A stretch of DNA of 64,000 bases from CAYMUL01 sp964393605 (GCA_964393605.1 CAYMUL010000007.1:1-64000); one strand, 5' to 3'. Positions 8,657 through 17,874 are shown, counted from the first letter of the stretch. The notes: generated by a model from the sequence alone, not told the origin. A program made the numbers and translations.

Positions 8657-9854
8657 AGAAAGATTTTATATCTTTGTTAAGAATCGATTCGATATCGGAA
8701 TACTTCATTGTACGGGAAAATATTTCTCTCACTTTCGGATTGCCGACAACTTTATCAAACATTCCGAAGCGTGATGAATCTGCGAGTAAGAAAGGATTTT
8801 TCTCGGGATACAATTCATTGTGCATCTGCATAAAATAAAATTGCAGACTCATCAAGTTCACCTTTTTGTAATCATAAAAATGAAGTTGAACGCCGTGAAG
8901 TGTAACATCTTTTTTCTTTCCGTAAAAAGGTTTGAAAGTAATCGGGCGAAATTCAATTCCCGCCAAACCGAGTTCGTTCATCTTTTGCGAAAGTAAATTT
9001 GCGTCAATCCATTCAGCGGCAAAAACTTGAAAGGGGAGAGTGTAACCCACTCCTTCGGAGATAACACCGAGTTCGCCGAGCACGCCGCTCGAAACATAAT
9101 ATTTCGGCGAATCGTCATGCGGAATGTGTGGTGATGTCGGGACCCATTGCAATCCCGTTTCAGTGAATGACATATTTCGTTTCCATCCTTTCATGGGAAT
9201 GACTTGTAGTTTACACTGAACTTCACCTTTCAACATTTTTTCTCCGTTGAGAAGTAATGCTAATTCACCGACGGTTAATCCATGCACATAAGGAATTTTA
9301 AATTGACTGACGAAAGAAAAGTATCCTTCTTCTACAACACAACCTTCAATCTTTTCACCGCCGAGCGGATTCGGGCGATCGAGAACAATGAACTCAATAT
9401 TGTTTTCTGCGGCGGCTTCCATAGCCAAGCCCATCGTGCTAATGTAGGTATATGAGCGACAGCCAATATCTTGTATATCAAAAACGAGCGCATCAATTCC
9501 CTTCAACATTTCGGAATTTGGTTTTCGAGTTTTCCCGTAAAGTGAATAGACGGAAAGGTGAGTGGTTTTGTCTGTATAATTTTCAACTTTATCGCCGGCG
9601 GCATATTCTCCGCGAACGCCATGTTCCGGTCCGAATAATGCGACTAAGTTTATATTCTTTGCGTTGAATAAAATATCGATTGTATGTTTTAGCGAATTGT
9701 TCACGCCGGTCGGGTTTGTGATGAGCCCGACTCTTTTTCCTTCCAATTCTTTAAAATTATTTTCTGCGAGTACATCAATCCCGAGCTTTATTTTTACGGG
9801 TTGTGTGAGGATTGCTATTTGTAAAAGAAAAAATAGAGGAGCTAATTTTTTCAT
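8622..9854 (-). CDS. namZ: DUF1343 exo-beta-N-acetylmuramidase (NamZ-like)
   Basis: A 410-residue exported protein with signal peptide MKKLAPLFFLLQIAILTQ. The body follows the DUF1343 pattern throughout: GIDVLAENNFKELEGKRVGL, ITNPTGV, ALFGPEHGVRGEYAAGDKV, DIQDIGCRSYTYISTM, VLDRPNPLGG and PHIPHDD. The Bacillus subtilis member (YbbC/NamZ) releases N-acetylmuramic acid from the non-reducing end of peptidoglycan fragments, and Bacteroidota use the family in cell-wall recycling. The ATG overlaps the stop of the cyclodeaminase gene (ATGA). A muramidase in this operon beside a SPOR-domain lipoprotein fits a wall-turnover role. I did not assign catalytic residues. Confidence 0.85.
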   Translation of the reverse strand: MKKLAPLFFLLQIAILTQPVKIKLGIDVLAENNFKELEGKRVGLITNPTGVNNSLKHTIDILFNAKNINLVALFGPEHGVRGEYAAGDKVENYTDKTTHLSVYSLYGKTRKPNSEMLKGIDALVFDIQDIGCRSYTYISTMGLAMEAAAENNIEFIVLDRPNPLGGEKIEGCVVEEGYFSFVSQFKIPYVHGLTVGELALLLNGEKMLKGEVQCKLQVIPMKGWKRNMSFTETGLQWVPTSPHIPHDDSPKYYVSSGVLGELGVISEGVGYTLPFQVFAAEWIDANLLSQKMNELGLAGIEFRPITFKPFYGKKKDVTLHGVQLHFYDYKKVNLMSLQFYFMQMHNELYPEKNPFLLADSSRFGMFDKVVGNPKVREIFSRTMKYSDIESILNKDIKSFYELSKKYFIYN

Positions 9855-10486
9855 ATCGCAGGTCTCATTTTATTAATAATTGTAGAGATTATAATTTTTA
9901 TGTTCGATTCAATTTCGTGCACACGTATTTCAATTCTGTTCAGCATCTCTTGTGCGATAGTTTGGTTCGAAAGCGAAGCGCAATTAATCATTACGTTTAG
10001 ATACGCCGATTTTGCGGCGGCTTCGCAAAGATGTAAAGCTACTCCTGCATCGGACAATGAACTTTGATTCCCGATTTTTGAAATTTTTTCGAGTAGAGGA
10101 ATAATTTCTTGAACGGTTTCAATCACGTTCGATGGAACGATTGCGGCTTCGAGAGTGGCTTCTTCAATTTTTTTTGCTCGAATCTTTTTTTCTTCTTCAG
10201 TTTCTTTGGGAAGTTTGAAAGCCGCCATTACTTCGTCGAACGATTCATTATCATTTTTTGCAAGTTCCTGAAATTTCGTTTTATAACTTTCAAGATTTGT
10301 TTTCAGATGTATAATCTCCGCTTCGACATCAATATATTTTTTTTTGCCGATTGTAAGATTGCAAACCATTATTCCGAGCGATGAAGAAAGCACAGCACAA
10401 AATGCCGCAACATTTCCGCCGCCGGGAGTTGGTGAGTTTGAACTTAGTTCGTTTAAATAATTTTCTATCGTTTGTTCTAATTTCAT
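9851..10486 (-). CDS. fchA: Formimidoyltetrahydrofolate cyclodeaminase / cyclohydrolase
   Basis: A 211-residue helical protein of the FTCD C-terminal family. Diagnostic segments are SPTPGGGNVAAFCAVLSSSL near the start (folate-binding glycine-rich turn), MVCNLTIGKKKY, and a C-terminal helix with MINCASL. It converts 5-formimino-THF to 5,10-methenyl-THF plus ammonia. In animals this domain is fused to the formimidoyltransferase; here the two are separate adjacent genes. The ATG has an AGGAG about 6 bases upstream. It follows ftcD by 8 bases and overlaps namZ by 4. Confidence 0.85.
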   Translation of the reverse strand: MKLEQTIENYLNELSSNSPTPGGGNVAAFCAVLSSSLGIMVCNLTIGKKKYIDVEAEIIHLKTNLESYKTKFQELAKNDNESFDEVMAAFKLPKETEEEKKIRAKKIEEATLEAAIVPSNVIETVQEIIPLLEKISKIGNQSSLSDAGVALHLCEAAAKSAYLNVMINCASLSNQTIAQEMLNRIEIRVHEIESNIKIIISTIINKMRPAI

Positions 10487-10494
10487 TTTAACTC

Positions 10495-11508
10495 CTAAAC
10501 CATGTAATCAATAATTTTTTCAGTTGGGATGAAAGGATTCAATGCGCTAAGTCCTAATTTTTCAATTGCACTATTCACTAAATCTTTTTCATCGGTTAAA
10601 TGCGGAGAATAAAATTTGCCAGCGTACAATAATGCGGTAAGTGGAACCAAACCCACAATCTCACTCCCGTTGACATCAACGCCGAGTCTGCTGGCTTCTT
10701 TTTTTACCTCCTCAAAAACTGTATGAATTCCTGTAACTTCGTAGTTTGTCAAGTTCATGGAAACTTGCGTGATATTATATTTTTCTAATTTCACTCCCAT
10801 TCCTTTTACTTCTTTCAATCTACCAGGTTCTTTAATTGATTTACCGTCAACTTTGATGATGTTTCCATTTTCATCCCGTTTCATTCTGCCCGATTCACGA
10901 AGTAGTTCAGCGATTTCTTTTGCAAAATTCACATCAGTCGAATTGATATTCACGTTATATGCTATTAAAAAGAACCTTGCACCAGTAACAGCTGCGCCAA
11001 GTTTTTCATTGAATACTGCGTCTCCGAAATCCGGTTTCCAATTTGGATCGAGAAGTTTTTCTTTCAGCCCTTCATATTCGCCTTTTCGAATGTTCGCTAA
11101 ATTTTTTCTTTCTGGATTTTGCGCCGCATGTTCGTAGAGATAAATGGGGAGGTTAAGTTTTTGAGAAACTATTTCTCCAAACTTTTTTGAAATCTCTACA
11201 CATTCGTCCATTGAACTATTTTTAACGGGTACGAAAGGAACTACGTCGATGGCACCGAGACGCGGATGTTCACCTTTGTGCAAACGCATATCAATTTTTT
11301 CTGCGGCGGCTTCACAGATTGCAACTGCACCGTTGAGTATTCCATCTTCATCGCCTGCGAGCGTAACAACAACTCTGTTGTAGTCGGCATCAGGTTCTAA
11401 ACTCAAAAGTTTTACGTTTGATATTTTGGAAACTGCATCCTTCATTAATGAAAAAGTTTCTTCATTTTTGCCTTCGCTAAAATTCGGGACACATTCAATT
11501 ATTTTCAT
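10495..11508 (-). CDS. ftcD: Glutamate formimidoyltransferase
   Basis: A 337-residue protein matching the transferase half of FTCD: ECVPNFSEGKNEETF at the start, LEPDADYNRVVVTLAGD, then HKGEHPRLGAIDVVPFVPV with the conserved His and Arg of the active site, and LTNYEVTGIHTVFEEV. It moves the formimino group from N-formimino-glutamate to tetrahydrofolate, the last step of histidine breakdown to glutamate. It sits between hutI and the cyclodeaminase with almost no spacing, so the three enzymes from imidazolone propionate to methenyl-THF are co-transcribed. A GGAGAA lies just upstream of its ATG. Confidence 0.92.
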   Translation of the reverse strand: MKIIECVPNFSEGKNEETFSLMKDAVSKISNVKLLSLEPDADYNRVVVTLAGDEDGILNGAVAICEAAAEKIDMRLHKGEHPRLGAIDVVPFVPVKNSSMDECVEISKKFGEIVSQKLNLPIYLYEHAAQNPERKNLANIRKGEYEGLKEKLLDPNWKPDFGDAVFNEKLGAAVTGARFFLIAYNVNINSTDVNFAKEIAELLRESGRMKRDENGNIIKVDGKSIKEPGRLKEVKGMGVKLEKYNITQVSMNLTNYEVTGIHTVFEEVKKEASRLGVDVNGSEIVGLVPLTALLYAGKFYSPHLTDEKDLVNSAIEKLGLSALNPFIPTEKIIDYMV

Positions 11509-11510
11509 TC

Positions 11511-12761
11511 TTAATTCTCCAATTCATTTTTATAAATGATTTCCCCTTTGCTGATCGTCATATAATTTAGCTCATTACTAAAATCGTAAATTAGATCGTT
11601 GTAACTGTCGCAATTCAGAATTGCAAAGTCGGCATCTTTCCCGATTTCGATACTACCGCAATTTTTCTCTTTACCAATCGCCTTCGCCGCATTTATTGTG
11701 TACGCGGAAATGATTTCTTCCGGTTTAATATTCATCTTCAGTGCAGCGAGAGACATGATATGTGAAATTTTTGAGATGTGTGAAGAACCGGGATTATAGT
11801 CAGTTGCCAGCGCAACAATCCCGTCTGCATCTATAATTTTTCGTGCGGGAGCGAACTGATAATTCAAAAAGTACGATACTCCCGGAAGCAGAACCGCGAC
11901 CGAATCCGAATCTCGTAAAAGTGAAATCTGTTCATCAGTAATTACTTCAAGATGATCTATGCTCGTGCAGTTTTGTTCTAAAGCTAATTCCAATCCGCCA
12001 ATATTATTAAATTGTTCTGTGTGAATTTTCAATTTCAAATTATGTTTTGTTGACGCGCTAAAAATCTCCTCAGTTTCTAATTTATTGAATGCTGTCGATT
12101 CACAGAACGCATCGCAAAAAACGGCGAGGTTTTTCTCCTCAATTAATGGGAGCATTTTATCGATGATCTCCCGAATGTAGCCGGAATGGTTCGTTTTAAA
12201 ATCTTCCGGAAATGTGTGTGCGCCTAAAAAAGTCGGAACGATGTTGATTTGAAAATTCTTTTTCTGTCCGTTTATTACTTCGAGCATTTTTATTTCGTCT
12301 TGTAGATTTAATCCGTACCCACTTTTTATCTCAATTGATGTAACTCCTTGTTTAATAAAAGAGTTAATGCGTTTTTTTAAGATTAAACTAAGCTGGGGAA
12401 AAGACGAATTCCTAACTGAATTAACCGTCGTTAGAATACCTCCGCCGGCTTTAGCTATTTCCTCGTATGTTGCTCCATTCAGTTTTCTGACGAATTCATC
12501 TGCACGTGATCCAGCAAAAAGCGCATGTGTATGACACTCGACAAATCCCGGAAGCACAACCTTTCCGTTACATGAAATAATTTTATCGAATGTGGGGATT
12601 GACGAGAAATTAGAAATGAAATCTAAAATCTTTCCATCTTCAATCAGAATCGAGTGGTTTTCAAGTAGGGAAAGATCAGACATCTCTTTTCCGCGCTTAA
12701 AATTTTTTCCGCCCGTGTCAACTGTTACAATTTGCGAAATATCTGTGAGGAGTGTTTTCAT
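11511..12761 (-). CDS. hutI: Imidazolonepropionase
   Basis: A 416-residue metal-dependent amidohydrolase. The zinc HxH is in VECHTHALFAGSRADEFVR. Later come IEIKSGYGL, KLKIHTEQFNN, SIDHLEVITDEQ and the catalytic Asp in ALATDYNPGSSHI. It hydrolyses 4-imidazolone-5-propanoate to N-formimino-L-glutamate, the substrate of the next gene. I use the ATG at 12761, which overlaps the stop of the SPOR gene by one base (TGATG), rather than the in-frame TTG three bases upstream. No hutH or hutU is present in the window. Confidence 0.93.
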   Translation of the reverse strand: MKTLLTDISQIVTVDTGGKNFKRGKEMSDLSLLENHSILIEDGKILDFISNFSSIPTFDKIISCNGKVVLPGFVECHTHALFAGSRADEFVRKLNGATYEEIAKAGGGILTTVNSVRNSSFPQLSLILKKRINSFIKQGVTSIEIKSGYGLNLQDEIKMLEVINGQKKNFQINIVPTFLGAHTFPEDFKTNHSGYIREIIDKMLPLIEEKNLAVFCDAFCESTAFNKLETEEIFSASTKHNLKLKIHTEQFNNIGGLELALEQNCTSIDHLEVITDEQISLLRDSDSVAVLLPGVSYFLNYQFAPARKIIDADGIVALATDYNPGSSHISKISHIMSLAALKMNIKPEEIISAYTINAAKAIGKEKNCGSIEIGKDADFAILNCDSYNDLIYDFSNELNYMTISKGEIIYKNELEN

Positions 12762-13294
12762 CAATCATTTCGAACGGTTACAGAATCTGGCACAACAAGC
12801 GGATTTTTGAATCCAAGTTGATTTAATTTGAAAGCAAGTTCCTGTGCTGTAGTTTGGGATGTGTAATCACCAATCCGAACTTTGTAGTTTGGCGGTTCAA
12901 AAAGGAGATAGATATTTTTTTGATTTGTTTTGAAATACAAATCGGCACGCACGCTGTCCGCTTCTTCATAATTAGTGGTTGAGAAAATTTGTACTCTGAA
13001 GCCGTTCGTTTTTGTCGGTTCGCTCAAGTTTGCGTTATTCTTTTCATAATTGAACCAAAGTTCGATGTTCTGATTTTTCTGCTGAGATTGATTGTTCTCG
13101 GATTTTTCAATCAACATATAATATGTGGAAAGGTCGATATCATCTTCATAAAATTTTGCGTTTGCGCGTTCTGACTTTTGAACTGCTTTCTCATAACGGT
13201 CGTCAACCGGTACTGCGCTGCATCCAGGAATGAAAAAGTATAACATCGTGCAGGAGATTAAAAATTTTTTCAATGTGTATTTTTTGAAATTCAT
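12761..13294 (-). CDS. SPOR-domain lipoprotein
   Basis: A 177-residue protein with a lipoprotein signal: MNFKKYTLKKFLIS, a hydrophobic stretch and the lipobox FIPGC. After a charged, Gln/Asn-rich linker, the C-terminal ~75 residues form a SPOR domain (NGFRVQIFSTTNYEEADSVR ... YKVRIGDYTS), which binds denuded septal peptidoglycan. The reading frame extends another 56 codons upstream to 13462, but that stretch lacks a signal peptide and crosses into glgA, so I start at 13294. A near-perfect -33/-7 promoter ends five bases before this ATG. It leads the hut/NamZ operon. Confidence 0.82.
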   Translation of the reverse strand: MNFKKYTLKKFLISCTMLYFFIPGCSAVPVDDRYEKAVQKSERANAKFYEDDIDLSTYYMLIEKSENNQSQQKNQNIELWFNYEKNNANLSEPTKTNGFRVQIFSTTNYEEADSVRADLYFKTNQKNIYLLFEPPNYKVRIGDYTSQTTAQELAFKLNQLGFKNPLVVPDSVTVRND

Positions 13295-13299
13295 GGGTA

Positions 13300-13330
13300 C
13301 AAATTTAGTACAGCATCCTGTCATTCGAAA
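13300..13330 (-). promoter_or_regulatory. Bacteroidota-type promoter for the SPOR/hut operon
   Basis: On the minus strand, TTTC (13330-13327) is followed 19 bases later by TAAATTTG (13307-13300), matching the Bacteroidota primary sigma pattern TTTG-N19-TAnnTTTG with one mismatch in the -33 box. Transcription would start at or within a few bases of the ATG at 13294, implying a nearly leaderless mRNA. Confidence 0.45.
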
Positions 13331-13371
13331 CTTTATTGATTCGTTTAATAGGAAAAGAATAACAATATTGA

Positions 13372-13380
13372 TATTTTTGC
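13372..13380 (+). promoter_or_regulatory. Likely -7 element for glgA
   Basis: TATTTTTGC fits TAnnTTTG and lies 28 bases before the glgA start, with an AAAGGAT ribosome site between. No good -33 TTTG is seen at the usual distance, so this is weaker than the divergent promoter at 13300-13330. Confidence 0.35.
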
Positions 13381-13407
13381 AAGTCAATTTTATAAAAAAA
13401 GGATAAA

Positions 13408-14901
13408 ATGTCATCACCAAAGAAGCTGAGAATATTATTTGTAACGAGTGAACTTTTCCCATTCGTTAAAACCGGGGGACTAGCAGACGTATCTTCATCT
13501 TTACCCCAAAAATTAGCGGAATTAGGGCATGAGGTTAGAGTTATGGTGCCTAAGTATGGAGCTATCGATAACAGACGTTACAAAATTCATGATGTTGTCA
13601 GACTGAAAGATATTTCAGTTAAAATTGGTGATAAAGACGTCCTTTTTTCTTTAAGATCATCCTTTCTTCCATCTCAAAAAGTACGCGTACAAATTTATTT
13701 TTTGGACAATAGCGAATATTTTGGCAGCAGAAAAAGTATTTACACTGATGCACTTACGGGACAAGAATATAAAGACAACGACGAGAGATATATTTTACTC
13801 GGTAGAGCAGTTTTCGAATTGATGTTGAAATTGGGTTGGGTGCCGGATATCATACATTGCAATGATTGGCAATGCGGAATGGTTCCTATATTTCTTAAGA
13901 CACTTTACAAAGATGAACCTCAATTCACGACATTCAAAGTTTTATTTACAATACATAATCTTTCTTACCAGGGAGTTTTTCCGAAATCAACTTTTGAGAA
14001 AACAGGACTTCCCGAACAATTAAACAACGAAAAAGGTGTTCTTCACGAGGGCAAATTTAATTTTATGAAAGGTGCTCTACTTTACGCGGATTGCATCAAT
14101 ACTGTTAGTGAAGGTTACGCCAAGGAGATAGTTGCAAGCAAAGAAATTTCTGGTGGACTGAATGCTATTCTTTCCAAAAGAAAAAATGACGTTTATGGTG
14201 TTGTCAATGGAATTGACGATAATATTTGGAATCCTGAAAAAGATAAGTTTATTCCAAAAAGGTATAATATCAAAACTTACCAATTGAAGCAGGAAAATAA
14301 GCAAGCTCTCGTAGAGAGGTTCGGTCTTCAATATAATCCCGATATTCCCGTTATCGGAATCATCTCTCGCCTTTATGAAGCAAAAGGAATTGATTTAATT
14401 ACAAAAGCTTTTCCAGAATTGATGGAAGAGAATGTTCAAGTAGTTTTACTCGGAACGGGTGAACGGAAATTTCATCAGGAATTTGAAAAATTGCAGAGAA
14501 AAAATCCCGAAAAATTTTGCAGTTATTTAGGATTTAATGACGACCTCGCACACATGATTGAAGCAGGGGCAGACATGTTGTTGCTGCCATCGAAAATTGA
14601 GCCGTGTGGTTTGAACCAAATGTATAGTTTAGTTTATGGAACTGTTCCAATTGTTCGCCAGACCGGTGGGCTTGCGGATACTGTTGTAAAGTTTAATGAC
14701 AAAACTCAAGAAGGAACGGGTTTCATGTTTAAGGATTATGATGCCGCTTCGATGATGAAAGAAATTAAACGCGCGCTAAATCTTTATAAGAATAAAAAAA
14801 TTTGGAACAATATCGTGAAGAACGGAATGAAGCAGGACTTCAGCTGGTTTGCATCGGCGAAAAAATATATTGAGTTATATCGGACTGTTTTAGAAAATTA
14901 A
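13408..14901 (+). CDS. glgA: Glycogen synthase (ADP-glucose type)
   Basis: A 497-residue GT5 enzyme that adds glucose from ADP-glucose to growing glycogen. The N-terminal Rossmann domain carries the nucleotide-sugar motif KTGGLADVSSSLPQKLA at ~20 and VMVPKYG. Other GT5 landmarks are CNDWQCGMVP, FTIHNLSYQG and VVNGIDDNIWNP. The C-terminal domain has ISRLYEAKGIDLI and the second KTGGL-like element, SKIEPCGLNQMYS with RQTGGLADTV. Length is typical for bacterial GlgA. The stop overlaps the start of the next gene (TAATG). No branching enzyme or glgC is in the window. Confidence 0.95.
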   Translation: MSSPKKLRILFVTSELFPFVKTGGLADVSSSLPQKLAELGHEVRVMVPKYGAIDNRRYKIHDVVRLKDISVKIGDKDVLFSLRSSFLPSQKVRVQIYFLDNSEYFGSRKSIYTDALTGQEYKDNDERYILLGRAVFELMLKLGWVPDIIHCNDWQCGMVPIFLKTLYKDEPQFTTFKVLFTIHNLSYQGVFPKSTFEKTGLPEQLNNEKGVLHEGKFNFMKGALLYADCINTVSEGYAKEIVASKEISGGLNAILSKRKNDVYGVVNGIDDNIWNPEKDKFIPKRYNIKTYQLKQENKQALVERFGLQYNPDIPVIGIISRLYEAKGIDLITKAFPELMEENVQVVLLGTGERKFHQEFEKLQRKNPEKFCSYLGFNDDLAHMIEAGADMLLLPSKIEPCGLNQMYSLVYGTVPIVRQTGGLADTVVKFNDKTQEGTGFMFKDYDAASMMKEIKRALNLYKNKKIWNNIVKNGMKQDFSWFASAKKYIELYRTVLEN

Positions 14902-15467
14902 TGTCGAAAGCCGTGTTCCTTGATAGGGATGGAACTTTGAATGAAGACCCGGGATATATCGGAAACCCTAATTCGGTTAAACTTTTTCCCGGCGTTCCCG
15001 ATGCTCTTAAAATTTTAAGTAAAGATTTGAACTACAAATTAATCGTCGTTTCGAATCAATCCGGTATTGCACGGGGAATTTTGACTCATCGAGACGTCAA
15101 ACTTGTGAATGATAAAATTAATTCACTGCTGGAAAATTTCGGAGTTCGGATTGACAAATTTTTTTACTGTCCTTCTCACCCCGATTTTAATAGTGAAGAA
15201 GAATGTAAATGCAGAAAGCCCTCACCAAAAATGATTTTTGATGCCGAAGAAGAATTTCAAGTTGATCTTTCAAAATCATTTTTAATCGGAGATGCAAAAA
15301 CAGATATTGAATGTGGAAAGAACGCAGGAGTAAAAACTATTCTTGTTAAAACGGGTTACGGCGGTGAACATTTTTATCAGTTGCAAAAAGAAAATAATTT
15401 ACCCAATTTTGTCGCCCAAAATTTATTGGATGCGAGCGCATATATTTTGAAGAATTCAGGAGTTTAG
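14901..15467 (+). CDS. gmhB: D-glycero-D-manno-heptose-1,7-bisphosphate 7-phosphatase (HAD family)
   Basis: A 188-residue HAD-IIIA phosphatase. Motif I is FLDRDGTLNEDPGY (DxDxT-type nucleophile), motif II is VVSNQSGIARG, and motif IV is FLIGDAKTDIECG. The zinc loop is present as CPSHPDF...CKCRKPSP (Cys-x-His...Cys-x-Cys). These fit GmhB, which acts in ADP-heptose synthesis for lipopolysaccharide core; the close homologue histidinol-phosphatase cannot be excluded by motif alone. It is translationally coupled to glgA, which is odd for an LPS gene and suggests a general operon. Confidence 0.82.
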   Translation: MSKAVFLDRDGTLNEDPGYIGNPNSVKLFPGVPDALKILSKDLNYKLIVVSNQSGIARGILTHRDVKLVNDKINSLLENFGVRIDKFFYCPSHPDFNSEEECKCRKPSPKMIFDAEEEFQVDLSKSFLIGDAKTDIECGKNAGVKTILVKTGYGGEHFYQLQKENNLPNFVAQNLLDASAYILKNSGV

Positions 15468-16628
15468 TTGATCGGTTTTATTAGAATTATAGTTGTTCTT
15501 TTTTGTTTGAATATTTTTTTTGGTTGTGGCGATGACCCTTCGGATATTGCTTCCGGTATCAGCGGCGATGAGATTGCTACAGATATCGTCGGTGTTAATC
15601 AATCCTCAAACGTTACATTTAAAAAAGTTTTTGAACTTGGAATTGCTTCCCGTTTGCTCGTCGGCAAAAATGATAATGTTGAAGCAAGTTTCTTAATTCA
15701 ATTCAGTACTCCGATGCTCGATTCTTTAAAAAATTTTTTAAGAGCGGACAGTCTAACGGTTATCTCAAACAAAATTTTTCTTTCTCCCATTTATAAGTTT
15801 GGCGATTCCACTGCAGTGTTAGATTTTACTGCGCATAAAATTTTAGCAACATGGGACGCTTACACGTTCACTTTCGATTCCCTCTCTCCTCTGCGATACG
15901 ATTATCAAAACATAATTTCAACGAAGAGCATTAATAACGATACGCTTCATTATGTTTCGATTAATAACAATGTTGTGCAAGAATGGTTAAAAGCCGAAGC
16001 TGATTCTCTCACGAAAATTAATAATGGAATCCTAATCAAACCGACTTCTTCTTCGAATAGGATTTTAGGATATCAAGGTTTTACAAGCGGCTCGAGCATT
16101 AATCCACACATCGAAATTGTTTATCAGAAATTGGGTGCATACATCGACACACTTACTTATTACACTGATCAAGATGTGCATGTTGTTGATGGAAATATTC
16201 CTGCGATGAACAGCGATGAAATAATTTTGCGAAGCGGTGTTTCTGTTCAGGGAAGATTGAACTTTGCTTTAGATTCTATCCCGAAAAATGTAGTTATTAA
16301 TCACGCAACTTTAACGCTTACGCTTGACACAATTAAAAGCAAATTCGGTTCGGGTATGATTGATGATTTGATTCTCTATTATGTAACCGATTCTTCGACA
16401 AATGAATTTAGTGCTTCGACGAGCGCGCTTCTTCGTCGCGATAAAAATAAATTTACCGGTGATGTTACAAGAATTATTGATCGACAATATCACGACGGAA
16501 ATTATGGAGTAATTATTCGTCCCGCAGGTTATCTCGAAGGCGTTGAAAAGTTTGTGTTGAAAAATCATCTCACAGTTGCAACCGGCGATGCGCCAAAAAT
16601 CAATGTAATTTTTACTAAAAGGAAATAA
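15468..16628 (+). CDS. Hypothetical lipoprotein with DNRLRE-like C-terminus
   Basis: A 386-residue protein of unrecognised family. It starts at a TTG directly after the gmhB stop with an AGGAG six bases upstream. The first 20 residues form a lipoprotein signal (IRIIVVLFCLNIFFGC, Cys at ~20). The rest is beta-rich. The C-terminal part (VSVQGRLNFALDSIPKNVVI, ATLTLTLDTIKS, later GNYGVIIRP) resembles domains that describe paired beta strands in extracellular DNRLRE-type proteins. It is followed immediately by an outer-membrane barrel and a TPR protein, so the three may act together at the cell surface. That is inference from gene order only. Confidence 0.7.
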   Translation: MIGFIRIIVVLFCLNIFFGCGDDPSDIASGISGDEIATDIVGVNQSSNVTFKKVFELGIASRLLVGKNDNVEASFLIQFSTPMLDSLKNFLRADSLTVISNKIFLSPIYKFGDSTAVLDFTAHKILATWDAYTFTFDSLSPLRYDYQNIISTKSINNDTLHYVSINNNVVQEWLKAEADSLTKINNGILIKPTSSSNRILGYQGFTSGSSINPHIEIVYQKLGAYIDTLTYYTDQDVHVVDGNIPAMNSDEIILRSGVSVQGRLNFALDSIPKNVVINHATLTLTLDTIKSKFGSGMIDDLILYYVTDSSTNEFSASTSALLRRDKNKFTGDVTRIIDRQYHDGNYGVIIRPAGYLEGVEKFVLKNHLTVATGDAPKINVIFTKRK

Positions 16629-17866
16629 TGAAAATCAGAATTAAATATTTTTATTTATTACTCGCGTTAATCACTCAAGCGAGTTTTTCTCAATCGATTT
16701 ATTCCGCATTTGGAATTGGTTCGCTCGAATATTCTTTCTCACCACGAAAAGCGGGAATGGGTGATTTGGGTTTAACTTTACAAGACCGCGATTTCGTTTC
16801 GCATTTAAATCCCGCGGCGCTTTCAAAAATTTCTTCAACAAGATTTGAAGCCGGAACTATTTTTAATCAGAATTATATTTCTTCTTCACAAACAAGCAAT
16901 ACATTTTTTAACAGTTACTTTTCAGGATTGTCCTTCGCATTTCCGGTGCAAAGAGATTATGGAATCGGATTTGCAACCGGCATCGTTCCTTATTCTAAAA
17001 CAAATTATGTCGGCGAAAAAAAAGTTACGAGTTCTACTCTCGGCAATCATTCAATCATTTCTGAAAATAGAGGTGGATTGTCCCGATTGTTTTTGGGTTC
17101 ATCTTATGAAACGGAATTTGGATTTGCGGTCGGTGCTTATTATGACTACTACTTTGGAAATTTTACTTCTTCTTCAATTGTTGAATGGGAAGATGAAGCC
17201 AAGATGAGCGCAGAGTACAAATCGGAGTTACGATTAAAGGGGAATGGTTTTACTCTCGGAATTATTTCAGATGACATGAGCAAATCGTTGTTCAATAATG
17301 ATGACATCACTGAATTAAAAATTGGACTATCGATGAGTTTGATTTCAACTTTGAAAGGCGATTCATTATTAACTTCAAATTCAAGTTTGCATAACGATAC
17401 ACTGACAAATGCCGACGCGAACTCCGAAATTCCAATGCGTCTCGGTTTCGGTGTTTCACTAAAATATTTGCAGAGATATACTTTTTATTTTGACGGAATA
17501 ATGCAACAATGGAGCGAATTCAAACTTAACGGAGCGGCGCAAAATTATTATCGTAATAGTTTGAAACTTTCGCTCGGCTTTGAAATGCGACCGGAAAACA
17601 ACGCTTCAACTTTTTGGGAACAGACTATTTGGAGAGCAGGTTTAAGTTATCAACAAAACCCCGTTACGGTTTTTGGTACAAATCTTGACGAGCTAATCGT
17701 GAGTGGAGGATTTTCTCTTCCGCTTAGCAGAGAAAACACTTTAGATTTTGCTCTGCAATTTGTAAATAGAGGTACAACAGATAATAATCTTTTAAAAGAG
17801 AATTTGTTTCGAATCTACGCCGGAGTGAGTTTAGGAGAACTTTGGTTCGTTCGGACAGAGAGATAA
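16628..17866 (+). CDS. Outer-membrane beta-barrel protein (FadL/PorV-like)
   Basis: A 412-residue protein with a cleavable signal (MKIRIKYFYLLLALITQASFS). The mature N-terminus, SAFGIGSLEYSFSPRKAGMG followed by HLNPAALSKI, is the plug/first-strand pattern of the OmpP1/FadL/TodX family and of PorV-like barrels (aR..amGgag.A..dd....NPA). Alternating aromatic strands run to the C-terminus (VSLGELWFVRTER). The ligand is not predictable. The start overlaps the preceding lipoprotein stop (TAATG). A porin-like barrel between a lipoprotein and a TPR protein suggests one export or uptake unit. Confidence 0.75.
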   Translation: MKIRIKYFYLLLALITQASFSQSIYSAFGIGSLEYSFSPRKAGMGDLGLTLQDRDFVSHLNPAALSKISSTRFEAGTIFNQNYISSSQTSNTFFNSYFSGLSFAFPVQRDYGIGFATGIVPYSKTNYVGEKKVTSSTLGNHSIISENRGGLSRLFLGSSYETEFGFAVGAYYDYYFGNFTSSSIVEWEDEAKMSAEYKSELRLKGNGFTLGIISDDMSKSLFNNDDITELKIGLSMSLISTLKGDSLLTSNSSLHNDTLTNADANSEIPMRLGFGVSLKYLQRYTFYFDGIMQQWSEFKLNGAAQNYYRNSLKLSLGFEMRPENNASTFWEQTIWRAGLSYQQNPVTVFGTNLDELIVSGGFSLPLSRENTLDFALQFVNRGTTDNNLLKENLFRIYAGVSLGELWFVRTER

Positions 17867-17874
17867 AAAAATAA

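Noticed and set aside
13295..13462. Longer start for the SPOR lipoprotein
   Set aside because: It crosses the glgA start, has no signal peptide and lies over the divergent promoters.
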